A stretch of DNA of 64,000 bases from contig NZ_CP087106.1 of assembly GCF_028583545.1 (NCBI RefSeq), positions 4,894,501 through 4,958,500 of the forward strand, in the 5' to 3' direction. Positions 56,343-64,000 of this stretch are shown here, in pieces. The translations under genes and the position numbers were made by a program. Source of the DNA: Methylobacterium sp. NMS14P. GTDB taxonomy: Bacteria > Pseudomonadota > Alphaproteobacteria > Rhizobiales > Beijerinckiaceae. How positions within the stretch are numbered: the stretch's first letter is position 1; every line of letters begins with the position of its first letter. Under the pieces are notes generated by a model. It was not told the origin of the DNA and ran no database searches. It saw nothing but the letters and a program-made list of their open reading frames with translations.

Positions 56343-56348
56343 CGGAGC

Positions 56349-56441
56349 CGTCTTTGCGAGCGCAGCGAAGCAACCCAGTGCGGCGCGCGATCCCCGAGCG
56401 TGGCGGATCCCTGGGTCGCTTCGCTGCGCTCGCGATGACGG
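56349..56441. repeat. Dispersed palindromic repeat, copy 2 (REP-like)
   Basis: Same arms as the copy at 6430-6521: CGTCTTTGCGAGCGCAGCG at the left and CGCTGCGCTCGCGATGACGG at the right, with an unrelated centre. It sits between the last transporter gene and the amidohydrolase and could fold into a long hairpin in the operon mRNA. Confidence 0.82.
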
Positions 56442-56475
56442 ATCGGATCCCTGCAGACGGCTTTTGGAGACAACC

Positions 56476-57615
56476 GTGCAGCACGACCTCATCCTGAAGG
56501 GCGCGCGGGTCATCGACCCGTCGCAGAACCACGACGGGATCTGCGACGTCGCCTTCGCGGACGGCCGCGTCTCGGGCTTCGGCCGCGACCTGCCGGCCGG
56601 CCCGGGCACGCAGGTCCGGGACATGGCCGGCGCCATCGTCACGCCGGGCCTGATCGACCTGCACACCCACGTCTACTGGGGCGGCACCTCCCTCGGCATC
56701 GACGCGGACGCGTTCTGCCGGACCTCGGGGGTGACCACCTCGGTCGATACCGGCAGCGCCGGACCGGGCAATTTCGCGGGCTTCCGCAGCCACGTGATCG
56801 AGCGGTCCCAGGCGCGGATCCTCGCCTACCTGCACGTCTCCTTCGCGGGCATCTTCGGCTTCTCGAAGACCATCATGGTCGGCGAGAGCGAGGACCCGCG
56901 GCTCATGGCGCCCCGGGAGGCGGTCGAGGTCGCCGACGCCAACCGGGACGTGATCGTCGGCATCAAGGTCCGGGTCGGGCGCCACGCCTCGGGCGACCAG
57001 GGCACCGCGCCGCTCGACATCGCCCTGCAGGTCGCCGAGGAGACCGGCCTGCCGCTGATGGCCCATATCGACGAGCCGCCGCCGAGCTACGAGGAGGTGC
57101 TGGCCATGCTGCGGCCCGGCGACGTGCTGACCCACGCGTTCCGGCCGTTCCCGAACTCCCCCATCACGGCCCAGGGCGCCGTGAAGCCGGCGCTCCGCGA
57201 GGCGCGGGCGCGGGGCGTGATCTTCGACATCGGCCACGGCAAGGGCTCGTTCGCCTTCAGGACCGCGCGGGCCATGCTGGCGGGGGGCTTCCTGCCCGAC
57301 ACGATCTCGTCGGACGTGCACCAGCTCTGCATCGAGGGGCCGGCCTTCGACCAAGTCACCACCATGTCGAAGATGCTCTGCCTCGGCATGAGCCTCAACG
57401 AGGTCGTCGCCGCCTCCACGGTGAACGCCGCCGTGGCGCTGAAGCGGATGGAGTACGGGACCCTGAAGGTCGGGGCGCTCGGCGACGCCACCGTGCTGGC
57501 GGTGCGGGACGGGGCGTTCGACTACGTCGACACACGCGGCGAGCACATGACGGGCGACCGGCGGATCACCGCCGAGGGCGTGGTGCTGCGCGGGGCGTGG
57601 TGGCACCCGGCCTGA
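56476..57615 (+). CDS. Amidohydrolase/deacetylase-type metallohydrolase
   Basis: 379-aa TIM-barrel metal hydrolase of the amidohydrolase superfamily (dihydroorotase/D-aminoacylase branch). Metal-binding marks: IDLHTHVYWGG near residue 60, the Lys of IVGIKVRVG near 155 that is usually carboxylated, LMAHIDEPP, LTHAF and the late ISSDVHQ. GTG at 56476 has GGAG 6 bases upstream; a TTG at 56464 is possible. As the last gene of the transport cluster it probably hydrolyses the imported compound, such as an N-acyl or cyclic amide (inference from context). Confidence 0.85.
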   Translation: MQHDLILKGARVIDPSQNHDGICDVAFADGRVSGFGRDLPAGPGTQVRDMAGAIVTPGLIDLHTHVYWGGTSLGIDADAFCRTSGVTTSVDTGSAGPGNFAGFRSHVIERSQARILAYLHVSFAGIFGFSKTIMVGESEDPRLMAPREAVEVADANRDVIVGIKVRVGRHASGDQGTAPLDIALQVAEETGLPLMAHIDEPPPSYEEVLAMLRPGDVLTHAFRPFPNSPITAQGAVKPALREARARGVIFDIGHGKGSFAFRTARAMLAGGFLPDTISSDVHQLCIEGPAFDQVTTMSKMLCLGMSLNEVVAASTVNAAVALKRMEYGTLKVGALGDATVLAVRDGAFDYVDTRGEHMTGDRRITAEGVVLRGAWWHPA

Positions 57616-57671
57616 CCGCGCCGGGCCCGCCTCTCGGGGACAGCGGTCCTATCGCATACAAAATATCGACC

Positions 57672-57700
57672 TTTACAGCCTCTTCCGCTCGCCGATACAC
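57672..57700 (+). promoter_or_regulatory. Candidate promoter of the NitT/TauT-type ABC pair
   Basis: TTTACA at 57672-57677 and ATACAC at 57695-57700, 17 bases apart, in the only AT-rich stretch (57653-57715) of the gap. AGGGAGGA at 57762-57769 is the ribosome site. Confidence 0.45.
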
Positions 57701-57772
57701 TTTCCCGTGAGGGCCGGACCACCTCCGGCGCTCAGCGAAACGCGGCCCAAGCCGCGGCGCCAGGGAGGATGG

Positions 57773-58543
57773 ATGGACACGGGTCAGCCTCTGCTGGAGG
57801 TCGACGGCGTCACGCTCCGCTACAAGACGCCCGAGCACCTCGTCACGGCCACCTACCGGGTGAACTTCCGGGTCTGGCCCGGGGACCGCTTCGTCCTGCT
57901 CGGGCCGTCCGGATGCGGGAAGTCGACCCTGCTCAAGGCGGTGGGCGGCTACATGGCGCCGACCGAGGGCGAGATCCGCCTGAAGGGGCGCCCGGTCACT
58001 GAGCCCGGCCCCGACCGGATGATGGTGTTCCAGGAATTCGACCAGCTCCTGCCGTGGAAGACGGTCCGGCAGAACGTGGTCTTCGCCCTCGAGGCCTCGG
58101 GCCGGCTGAAAGGTCGCGAGGCCCTGGACCGGGCCAACCTCTACATCGACAAGGTCAACCTCACGAAGTTCGCCGACAGCTACCCCCACACCCTGTCGGG
58201 CGGCATGAAGCAGCGCGTCGCCATCGCCCGCGGCATGGCGATGGAGCCCGACATCCTGCTGATGGACGAGCCCTTCGCGGCGCTCGACGCGCTCACCCGG
58301 CGGCGCATGCAGGACGAGCTGCTGATGCTGTGGGAGGGCACGCGCTTCACCGTCCTGTTCGTCACCCACTCGATCCCCGAGGCGATCAAGGTCGGCTCGC
58401 GCATCCTGCTGCTCTCGCCCCATCCCGGCGAGGTGAAGGCCGAGCTCAACAGCGCCGAATCGCCGGAGGCGGCGCTGCAGCTCGAGGGCCGGATCCAGCA
58501 CATGCTGTTCTCGGAAGAGATCCAGGAGGCGGAGAATGTCTAG
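57773..58543 (+). CDS. ABC transporter ATP-binding protein, nitrate/sulfonate/taurine type
   Basis: 256-aa ATPase of the SsuB/TauB/NrtD group. Walker A GPSGCGKST near residue 44, Q-loop VFQEFDQLLPWKTV, signature LSGGMKQRVAIARG, Walker B LLMDEPFAALD. ATG at 57773; the ORF is open upstream but that part is not conserved. It overlaps the permease start by eight bases. No binding protein is encoded here. Confidence 0.9.
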   Translation: MDTGQPLLEVDGVTLRYKTPEHLVTATYRVNFRVWPGDRFVLLGPSGCGKSTLLKAVGGYMAPTEGEIRLKGRPVTEPGPDRMMVFQEFDQLLPWKTVRQNVVFALEASGRLKGREALDRANLYIDKVNLTKFADSYPHTLSGGMKQRVAIARGMAMEPDILLMDEPFAALDALTRRRMQDELLMLWEGTRFTVLFVTHSIPEAIKVGSRILLLSPHPGEVKAELNSAESPEAALQLEGRIQHMLFSEEIQEAENV

Positions 58544-59459
58544 CGCGCGAGCCCTGAGCGGCGCCCCGCTGGCCGGCACCGCGCCGCGCCTGTCGCCCCT
58601 GCCGTCCGGCCGGCCCGAGATCGTGCGCGAGACCGGCCACGCCCACGGCGCCGCGGTGGTGGAGAAACCGCTGTCGATCACCGAGCGGCTCTACAACCAG
58701 GCCTGGCTGCGCAAGATCGTGATCCTCGTGCTCCTCGCCGGGATCTGGGAGGCCTACGGGCGCTACCTCGACAACGACCTCCTGTTCCCGACCTTCACGG
58801 CGACGGTGGAAGCCTTCTTCCGGGGCATCGCGGACGGCACGCTGCCGGCCCGGGCCTGGAGTTCGCTGAAGGTGCTGCTCATGGGCTACGCCGCCGGCGT
58901 CGCCCTGGCGACCCTGCTCACCGGCGTCGCCATCGCGTCGCGGATCGGGACCGACCTGCTCGAGACGCTGACGTCGATGTTCAACCCGCTGCCGGCGATC
59001 GCGCTGCTGCCCCTGGCGCTGATCTGGTTCGGCCTGGGCAACGGCAGCCTGATCTTCGTCCTCGTCCACTCGGTGACCTGGGCGATCGCGCTCAACACCC
59101 ATTCGGGCTTCCTGTCGGTCAGCCGCACGCTCAAGATGGTCGGGCGCAATTACGGGCTGTCGGGCCCGCGGCTGATCGGCAAGATCCTGATCCCGGCGGC
59201 CTTTCCGTCGATCCTCACCGGCCTGAAGGTCGGCTGGGCCTTCGCGTGGCGCACCCTGATCGCCGCCGAGCTGGTCTTCGGGGTGTCGTCCGGCGCGGGC
59301 GGCCTCGGCTGGTTCATCTTCGAGAACAAGAACATGCTCGACATCCCGAACGTGTTCGCCGGGCTGCTCACCGTGATCCTGATCGGTCTCGTGGTCGAGA
59401 ACCTGATCTTCCAGACGATCGAGCGGCGCACCGTCCAGCGCTGGGGCATGCAGGCCTGA
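58536..59459 (+). CDS. ABC transporter permease, nitrate/sulfonate/taurine type
   Basis: 307-aa permease of the SsuC/TauC group with six helices after an unusually long polar leader of about 60 residues (Ala/Pro/Gly-rich). The core starts AWLRKIVILVLLAGIWEAYGRY and includes the conserved FNPLPAIALLPLALIWFGLG and the EAA-type loop (GRNYGLSGPRLIGKILIPAAFPSI). Substrate could be a sulfonate, nitrate or pyrimidine precursor. A strong hairpin follows at 59465. Confidence 0.9.
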   Translation: MSSARALSGAPLAGTAPRLSPLPSGRPEIVRETGHAHGAAVVEKPLSITERLYNQAWLRKIVILVLLAGIWEAYGRYLDNDLLFPTFTATVEAFFRGIADGTLPARAWSSLKVLLMGYAAGVALATLLTGVAIASRIGTDLLETLTSMFNPLPAIALLPLALIWFGLGNGSLIFVLVHSVTWAIALNTHSGFLSVSRTLKMVGRNYGLSGPRLIGKILIPAAFPSILTGLKVGWAFAWRTLIAAELVFGVSSGAGGLGWFIFENKNMLDIPNVFAGLLTVILIGLVVENLIFQTIERRTVQRWGMQA

Positions 59460-59464
59460 GCGGG

Positions 59465-59493
59465 CGCGGGCCGGTGCGCGACACCGGCCCGCG
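59465..59493 (+). terminator. Hairpin after ABC permease
   Basis: Perfect 12-bp stem CGCGGGCCGGTG / CACCGGCCCGCG with a CGCGA loop, five bases after the stop codon. No T-run. The most stable simple hairpin in the window. Confidence 0.7.
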
Positions 59494-59669
59494 TCGTCGC
59501 GGGGGACGCGGAGCGTTCCGGCAGCGCCCCGCCCGCCGCCGTTACCGACAGCCGCCGAGATGTGTCTTCTCGCATGCTGCTCGAATAGAGATCGAACTTC
59601 TCTGTTGCGCGGGTGCGACGAACGTTTTCTTCCTATAGGCTCCGCCGACGACCCCCGGAGCCCGATCCC

Positions 59670-60758
59670 GTGAGCCCTGAAGCCCCCTCCAAGACGGCCC
59701 CGACGACGGCGCGCCCCGAGCGGGGCGGCCGGTCGGACACGGCCGCCTCGGTCCTGCCCGGGATCGGCCTGTGCGCGGTGATCACCGCGGTGGCGATGGC
59801 CGCGCAGGCGGTGGAGGAGCGGGTCGCCGGCCACCCCTATATCGAGGCCCTGGTCCTGGCGATCCTGATCGGCATCGCGATGCGGACCGCCTGGACCCCC
59901 CCGGCGCAGTTCCGCACCGGCATCGCCTTCTCGGCCAAGCAGCTGCTCGAGGTCGCCGTGGTGCTGCTCGGCGCCTCCCTGAGCCTCGGGGCGATCCTCG
60001 CCTCCGGGCCGGCGCTGCTGGCCGGCATCGTCGGGACCGTGGTGCTCGGCATCGCCGCCAGCGTGGCGATCTGCCGGGCGCTCGGGCTTCCGGCCCGGAT
60101 GGCGATCCTGGTGGCCTGCGGCAACGCCATCTGCGGCAACTCGGCCATCGCCGCGGTGGCGCCCGTGATCGGCGCGGAGGCGAAGGACATCGCCGCCGCC
60201 ATCGCGTTCACCGCCGTCCTCGGCGTGCTGATGGTGCTCGGGCTGCCGCTGTTCGTGCCCCTCGCCGGCATGACCGACAACCAGTACGGGGTGCTGGCGG
60301 GGCTGACCGTCTACGCGGTCCCGCAGGTCCTGGCCGCGACCGTGCCGGTGAGCCTGCAGTCGACCCAGGTCGGCACCCTGGTCAAGCTGGTGCGCGTGCT
60401 GATGCTCGGGCCCGTCGTGGTGGTGTTCTCGCTGATCGCCCCGCGGCTGCCGCGGGCGGCGGGTGCGCCGCCGGCGCCGTCCCGTCCGGGCTTCACCAAG
60501 CTGGTGCCCTGGTTCATCCTCGGCTTCCTGGCGCTGGCCACCCTGCGCTCCCTGGGCCTCGTCCCGGACCCGGCGGTGAAGCCCCTGACCCAGCTCGCCG
60601 GCGTGCTCACGGTCCTGTCCATGGCCGCCCTCGGCCTCGGGGTCGACGTCCGCGTCCTGGCCCGGGTCGGCGGCCGGGTCACCCTCGCGGTCACCGCCTC
60701 CCTGGCGGTCCTGATCGCCCTCAGCCTCACGCTGATCCGCGCCCTCGGGATCGGCTGA
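59670..60758 (+). CDS. YeiH/UPF0324 family membrane transporter
   Basis: 362-aa inner-membrane protein with about ten helices of the YeiH family (putative sulfate or sulfur-anion exporters). Family marks: ALVLAILIGIAMRTAW near 70, FSAKQLLEVAVVLLGASLSL near 90-110, ACGNAICGNSAIAAVAPVI near 150, and GLTVYAVPQVLAA near 215. GTG at 59670 has GGAG 9 bases upstream. Neighbouring NitT/TauT-type genes make a sulfur link possible but unproven. Confidence 0.88.
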   Translation: MSPEAPSKTAPTTARPERGGRSDTAASVLPGIGLCAVITAVAMAAQAVEERVAGHPYIEALVLAILIGIAMRTAWTPPAQFRTGIAFSAKQLLEVAVVLLGASLSLGAILASGPALLAGIVGTVVLGIAASVAICRALGLPARMAILVACGNAICGNSAIAAVAPVIGAEAKDIAAAIAFTAVLGVLMVLGLPLFVPLAGMTDNQYGVLAGLTVYAVPQVLAATVPVSLQSTQVGTLVKLVRVLMLGPVVVVFSLIAPRLPRAAGAPPAPSRPGFTKLVPWFILGFLALATLRSLGLVPDPAVKPLTQLAGVLTVLSMAALGLGVDVRVLARVGGRVTLAVTASLAVLIALSLTLIRALGIG

Positions 60759-60902
60759 CGCCGCGCGCGGTATTTCACGCCGCACCGCCCGTCGGTCGCT
60801 GTAACCGGCATCAAATTGGCACCTTTGTGCAGGTGACCGAGGCCTTTCGCGCCGGCGAGCCGACCCGCCGGCACCGAAAAGCGCTTTGGGAGCTCGACCC
60901 TC

Positions 60903-60944
60903 TGTCAAGACCGTCTTGACACATACGCGGTTTTTGCTTTGGAA
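60903..60944 (+). promoter_or_regulatory. Palindromic operator over the -35 box of the second mucR gene
   Basis: TGTCAAGA-CCG-TCTTGACA at 60903-60921 is a perfect inverted repeat whose right half contains the -35 consensus TTGACA (60916-60921). A weak -10 (TTGGAA, 60939-60944) is 17 bases on. T-rich GGTTTTTGCTTTGG follows. A repressor bound here would block the promoter. Confidence 0.55.
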
Positions 60945-60970
60945 CCGCAGGCATCGTCGTCGAAAGCTTC

Positions 60971-61438
60971 GTGTGGACTCGCGCAGTGCCTGAAAAGAAT
61001 CCCGAGAACAGCCTCAGGTTGGTCACGCTGGTGGGCGAGATCGTCGCCGCCTACGTCTCGAACAATTCCGTTCCGCCGACGGCCCTGCCGGAGCTGATGG
61101 CGAGCGTCCACGCGGCCCTGGCGGCCCTCGACGGGCAGCCGCCGGTGGCGGCCGCCGAGCCGGCCGTGGAGCGGCCGACGCCGGCCCAGATCCGCAAGTC
61201 GGTTCAGGAGGACGGGATCGTCAGCTTCATCGACGGCCGGACCTACAAGACCCTGAAGCGCCATCTCACCGCCCACGGCCTGACGCCGGAGCGGTACCGC
61301 GAGCGCTACGGCCTGCCGGACGATTACCCGATGACCGCGCCGGGCTACGCCGCGCAGCGCTCCGCCCTGGCGAAGGCGATCGGCCTCGGCGTGCCCGGCG
61401 GGCGCGTCGATCAGCGCAGGACGGGCACCGGCGGCTGA
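60971..61438 (+). CDS. Ros/MucR family transcriptional regulator lacking zinc-finger cysteines
   Basis: 155-aa paralogue of the regulator at 1298-1837. Shared core: EIVAAYVSNNS, ERPTPAQIRKSV, KTLKRHLTAHGL, YRERYGLPDDYP, AQRSALAKAIGLG. Finger cysteines are again replaced (Ser85 and Asp88), with His98 and His102 kept. It lacks the long basic tail of the first copy. Start is a GTG at 60971; another GTG at 60986 is equally plausible, and neither has a clear ribosome site. The 3' end overlaps the opposing small gene by 28 bases. Confidence 0.88.
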   Translation: MWTRAVPEKNPENSLRLVTLVGEIVAAYVSNNSVPPTALPELMASVHAALAALDGQPPVAAAEPAVERPTPAQIRKSVQEDGIVSFIDGRTYKTLKRHLTAHGLTPERYRERYGLPDDYPMTAPGYAAQRSALAKAIGLGVPGGRVDQRRTGTGG

Positions 61439-61761
61439 TCGGCGGCGCGGCGCGGGGTGGCGCGCGGCGCGGTCTCGCTCCGGCGCGCCTGGAACGGGAG
61501 CACCTGCGCGGGGCCCGGCGCGGACCGGCCGGGCTCGACGCGGCCCGGGCGGCCGAACGTGTCGGCCCAGCTCAGCTTGATCACGCGGTTGTCCGCGGCC
61601 GCGGGCGCGGTGTCCTCCGCGGGGCGCTGTGCCTTGCGGTTGGCGGCGCCGATCCAGCGCACGATCCGGTGTTCGCGCCCGCGGCGCAGCACCGGCGGCA
61701 GATCCGCCTCGCTGCGCTTGCGGTTCGGCCGGATGTCGTCGGTCTTGTCTGAGATCGACAC
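61411..61761 (-). CDS. Hypothetical basic protein
   Basis: 116-aa protein, GTG start at 61761. Rich in Arg, Pro and Ala (pI clearly basic); segments EHRIVRWIGAANRKAQRP and NRVIKLSWADTFGRPGR look protein-like, while the C-terminus (about 85-116) is low-complexity and is the part that overlaps mucR. No domain recognised, no signal or membrane helix. It may be a spurious frame in GC-rich DNA, so confidence is moderate. Confidence 0.45.
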   Translation of the reverse strand: MSISDKTDDIRPNRKRSEADLPPVLRRGREHRIVRWIGAANRKAQRPAEDTAPAAADNRVIKLSWADTFGRPGRVEPGRSAPGPAQVLPFQARRSETAPRATPRRAADQPPVPVLR

Positions 61762-61949
61762 GCTCGATAACCCTGTCCCCGTTCGAGGTGCGAGCGGGGA
61801 CGGATAGCGGGTGCAGCCGTGGATCCGCCGGGGTGCTCCACCCTCGACAACGGCGCTATCCTACTGAACTTGCAGGATCCGGACAGGGCAGTCCCGTCCA
61901 AAAAACTTGTCTCTGCGTCCCAGATTGGCCTGTCCGGGGCCGGAACGGC

Positions 61950-63554
61950 TCAGGACGCGTGCGCCCCCGGCACCGCGGCGAGCAGGGTGCGGGTGTAGGC
62001 GTGCTCCGGCGCGGCGAACAGGTCCGCGGTGCCCCGCATCTCCACGATGGCGCCGCGGTGCATCACGGCGATCCGGTCGCAGATAGTGGCGGCCACCCGC
62101 AGGTCGTGGGTGATGAACAGCATCGCCAGCGACAGCCGCTGCTTCAGATCCTCCAGCAGGTCCAGCACCTGCCGCTGGACCGAGACGTCGAGCGCCGAGA
62201 CCGCCTCGTCGGCCACCAGCACGTCCGGCTCCATGGCGAGCGCCCGGGCGATGCCGATGCGCTGGCGCTGCCCGCCCGAGAAGGCGTTGGGGTAGCGGGC
62301 GGCGGCCTTGGGATCGAGGCCGACGAGGTCGAGGAGGCTCCGGGCCCGCTCGCGCGCCTCGGCGGCCGGCACCCCGTGGGCGATCGGCCCCGCCGTGATG
62401 ATCTGCTCGACGGTGCGGCGCGGGTTCAGCGACGCGAACGGGTCCTGGAAGATCATCTGGATGCGGCTGCGCTTGTCGCGCAGGGCCGCCTTCCCGAGGG
62501 CCGTGTAGTCGAGGTCCCCCAGCCGGACCGTGCCGCCATCGGGCTCGATCAGCCGGATCGCGAGCCGCGCGGTGGTCGACTTGCCCGAGCCGGACTCGCC
62601 GACGATGCCCAGGGTCTCGCCGCGGCGGACATCGAACGAGACCTCCTTCACCGCCGCCACGACCCGCGGCTTGCCGAACAGGCCGGAGCGCCCGGAATAG
62701 GTCTTGGACAGCCCGGTCACCGACAGGGCGACCGGAGCCGCTGCCAGGGCCGAGCGCGGCGGCGGCGTCAGGCTCGGGACGGCGGCGAGCAGCGCCTTGG
62801 TGTAGGGCGCCTGGGACGCGCGCAGCACGGCCTCGGCGGTGCCGGATTCCACGAGCCGGCCGCGCTGGAGCACCGCCACGTGGTCGGCGATCTCCGCCAC
62901 CACGCCGAAATCGTGGGTGATGAACAGGACGCTCATCCCGCGCTTCTGCTGCAGGTCGCGGATCAGCCGGAGGATCTGGGCCTGGGTGGTGACGTCGAGC
63001 GCCGTGGTCGGCTCGTCGGCGACCAGCACCGAGGGCTCCAGGGCCAGCGCCATGGCGATCATCGCCCGCTGCCGCTGGCCGCCGGAGAGCTGGTGCGGGT
63101 AGGCCCGCACCGCCTCCTCGGGGTTCGGCAGGCCGACCTCGGTGGCCAGCGCCACCGCCCGTGCCCAGCGCTCGCCGCGGGTGAGCAGGTTGTGCGCCTC
63201 GAACATCTCGGCGATCTGGTCGCCGATCCGCATCACCGGGTTCAGCGCCGTCATCGGCTCCTGGAACACCATGGCGATGCGCCGACCGCGCAGGGACCGC
63301 CACGCGGGCTCGTCGAGGGTCAGGAGGTCCCGCCCCTCGAACAGGATCGTGCCGGCGGTCGGCTTCAGGGCCCGGGGCAGGAGGCCGGTGAGCGCGTAGG
63401 CGCTCATCGACTTGCCCGAGCCCGATTCCCCGACCACGCACAGGATCTTCCCGGCCTCGAGGTCGAGGTTCAGGCCCTCGACCGCGTGCGGGCGGTCGGC
63501 GCCCTTGGGGAGCGCGATCGTCAGATCGCGGATGCGGACGACCGGCTCGCTCAT
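61950..63554 (-). CDS. Dual-domain ABC transporter ATP-binding protein (peptide/glutathione type)
   Basis: 534-aa protein with two complete ATPase domains fused in one chain, as in GsiA or YejF. First: [47 protein letters not shown]. Second: [47 protein letters not shown]. Each has a following Q- and H-loop. ATG at 63554. The M20 peptidase gene on the same strand ends four bases before it, so import and cleavage of a peptide are probably linked. The permease and binding protein are outside the window; whether it serves the YejE system at the other end cannot be told. Confidence 0.9.
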   Translation of the reverse strand: MSEPVVRIRDLTIALPKGADRPHAVEGLNLDLEAGKILCVVGESGSGKSMSAYALTGLLPRALKPTAGTILFEGRDLLTLDEPAWRSLRGRRIAMVFQEPMTALNPVMRIGDQIAEMFEAHNLLTRGERWARAVALATEVGLPNPEEAVRAYPHQLSGGQRQRAMIAMALALEPSVLVADEPTTALDVTTQAQILRLIRDLQQKRGMSVLFITHDFGVVAEIADHVAVLQRGRLVESGTAEAVLRASQAPYTKALLAAVPSLTPPPRSALAAAPVALSVTGLSKTYSGRSGLFGKPRVVAAVKEVSFDVRRGETLGIVGESGSGKSTTARLAIRLIEPDGGTVRLGDLDYTALGKAALRDKRSRIQMIFQDPFASLNPRRTVEQIITAGPIAHGVPAAEARERARSLLDLVGLDPKAAARYPNAFSGGQRQRIGIARALAMEPDVLVADEAVSALDVSVQRQVLDLLEDLKQRLSLAMLFITHDLRVAATICDRIAVMHRGAIVEMRGTADLFAAPEHAYTRTLLAAVPGAHAS

Positions 63555-63558
63555 CGTG

Positions 63559-64000
63559 TCAGGCCCTCGCTGTGCGGCGGCGGAGGATGTCGGGTCCGGC
63601 CTCGCCGAGATCCCAGAACAGGCCGGCCATGATCGCCAGGCCCTCGCGGGTGCCGGAGGCGAGCATGTGCTCGTCGGGCCCGTGCTGGCGGCAGGCCGGG
63701 TAGGAATGCGGCACCCAGAGGGTCGGCAGGCCGAGGATCTCCGAGAAGGCGTCGTTCGGCAGCGAGCCGCCGAGATTGGGCAGCAGCGCGGGCTTCTTGC
63801 CGGAGCTCGCCTCGATCGACTGGAGCGCCCACTCGACCCACGGATCCTCCACGGGCAGCCGCGTCGCCTGGAAGACTTCCGCGGCGCGGGCCGGCCGGAC
63901 CTCGATCATCGGGAAGCCGTGCGCGTCGAGATGGGCGCGCACGTTCCGGATCAGGTTCTGCCAGTCGGTGCCGACCACGAAGCGCAGCTGCAGGGTCGCC
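63559..64000 (-). CDS. M20 family metallopeptidase (5' end outside window)
   Basis: C-terminal 146 codons of a zinc-dependent dipeptidase or amidohydrolase of the M20 family; the frame runs off the right edge. Visible marks are the end of the dimerisation domain (FVVGTDWQNLIRNVRAHLDAHGF), PNLGGSLPNDAFSEILGLPTLWVPHSY and HGPDEHM, the segment near the active-site metal His, followed by the closing helix REGLAIMAGLFWDLG. Next to a peptide-type ABC ATPase gene, consistent with intracellular peptide breakdown. Confidence 0.85.
   Translation of the reverse strand, partial: ATLQLRFVVGTDWQNLIRNVRAHLDAHGFPMIEVRPARAAEVFQATRLPVEDPWVEWALQSIEASSGKKPALLPNLGGSLPNDAFSEILGLPTLWVPHSYPACRQHGPDEHMLASGTREGLAIMAGLFWDLGEAGPDILRRRTARA

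Noticed and set aside
61950..63554. Calling this gene yejF as the missing ATPase of the YejE-like permease at the left edge.
   Set aside because: It is 61 kb away on the other strand beside an M20 peptidase, and dual-ATPase proteins serve several peptide systems; sequence alone does not pair them.

Overview
This looks like ordinary chromosome from a Methylobacterium-like alphaproteobacterium (Hyphomicrobiales). The DNA is very GC-rich (about 70% by eye) and codon use is uniform. The evidence is a mix of alphaproteobacterial marker genes: the block pal-cpoB-tilS-ftsH ... glmM, Ros/MucR regulators, an NdvA-type glucan exporter, RegB/RegA redox sensing, PHA granule genes, and an acyl-CoA dehydrogenase that fits methylsuccinyl-CoA dehydrogenase of the ethylmalonyl-CoA pathway. 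I see no rRNA, tRNA, CRISPR array, prophage, transposase or plasmid gene.

Layout. 0-9 kb: the end of a YejE-like peptide permease, a MucR regulator, a GlcD-type FAD oxidase, KdsD (Kdo/LPS), a SHOCT protein, a nitroreductase, a divergent GSCFA/WcbI pair and a single-domain response regulator. 9-17 kb: envelope and housekeeping genes pal, cpoB, tilS, ftsH, a TSUP transporter, glmM and a YjbR protein. 17-31 kb: two outer-membrane beta-barrels, an HNH protein, a large MscS channel overlapping a diguanylate cyclase, a CAP lipoprotein, the NdvA exporter, YihY, an EamA transporter and a Rieske-type ferredoxin reductase. 32-41 kb: mcd, a GGDEF-EAL protein, two head-to-head GT4 glycosyltransferases, and a phasin followed by a possible second phasin-like protein. 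41-50 kb: amiC-mrcA, purS-purQ on the minus strand, and regB-regA divergent from a PHA depolymerase. 50-60 kb: a complete peptide-type ABC operon ending in an amidohydrolase, a NitT/TauT-type ABC pair with no binding protein, and a YeiH transporter. 61-64 kb: a second MucR, a small unknown gene, and a dual-ATPase peptide transporter gene next to an M20 peptidase.

Common themes are envelope biogenesis (Tol-Pal, GlmM, KdsD, AmiC, PBP1A, NdvA, outer-membrane proteins, glycosyltransferases), carbon storage (phasin, PHA depolymerase, mcd, RegBA), c-di-GMP signalling, and peptide uptake with hydrolysis (three ABC systems). I did not find an obviously new multi-gene system. The best leads are regulatory: a TTGC-N3-GCAA operator inside the phasin promoter, a perfect TTAA-N7-TTAA CtrA-type box before an outer-membrane protein gene and related half-sites before pal and amiC, two MucR paralogues lacking the zinc-finger cysteines, and a hairpin-rich intergenic strip next to purQ that may be a small RNA. 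Two copies of a dispersed palindromic repeat are present, one of them inside the peptide ABC operon.
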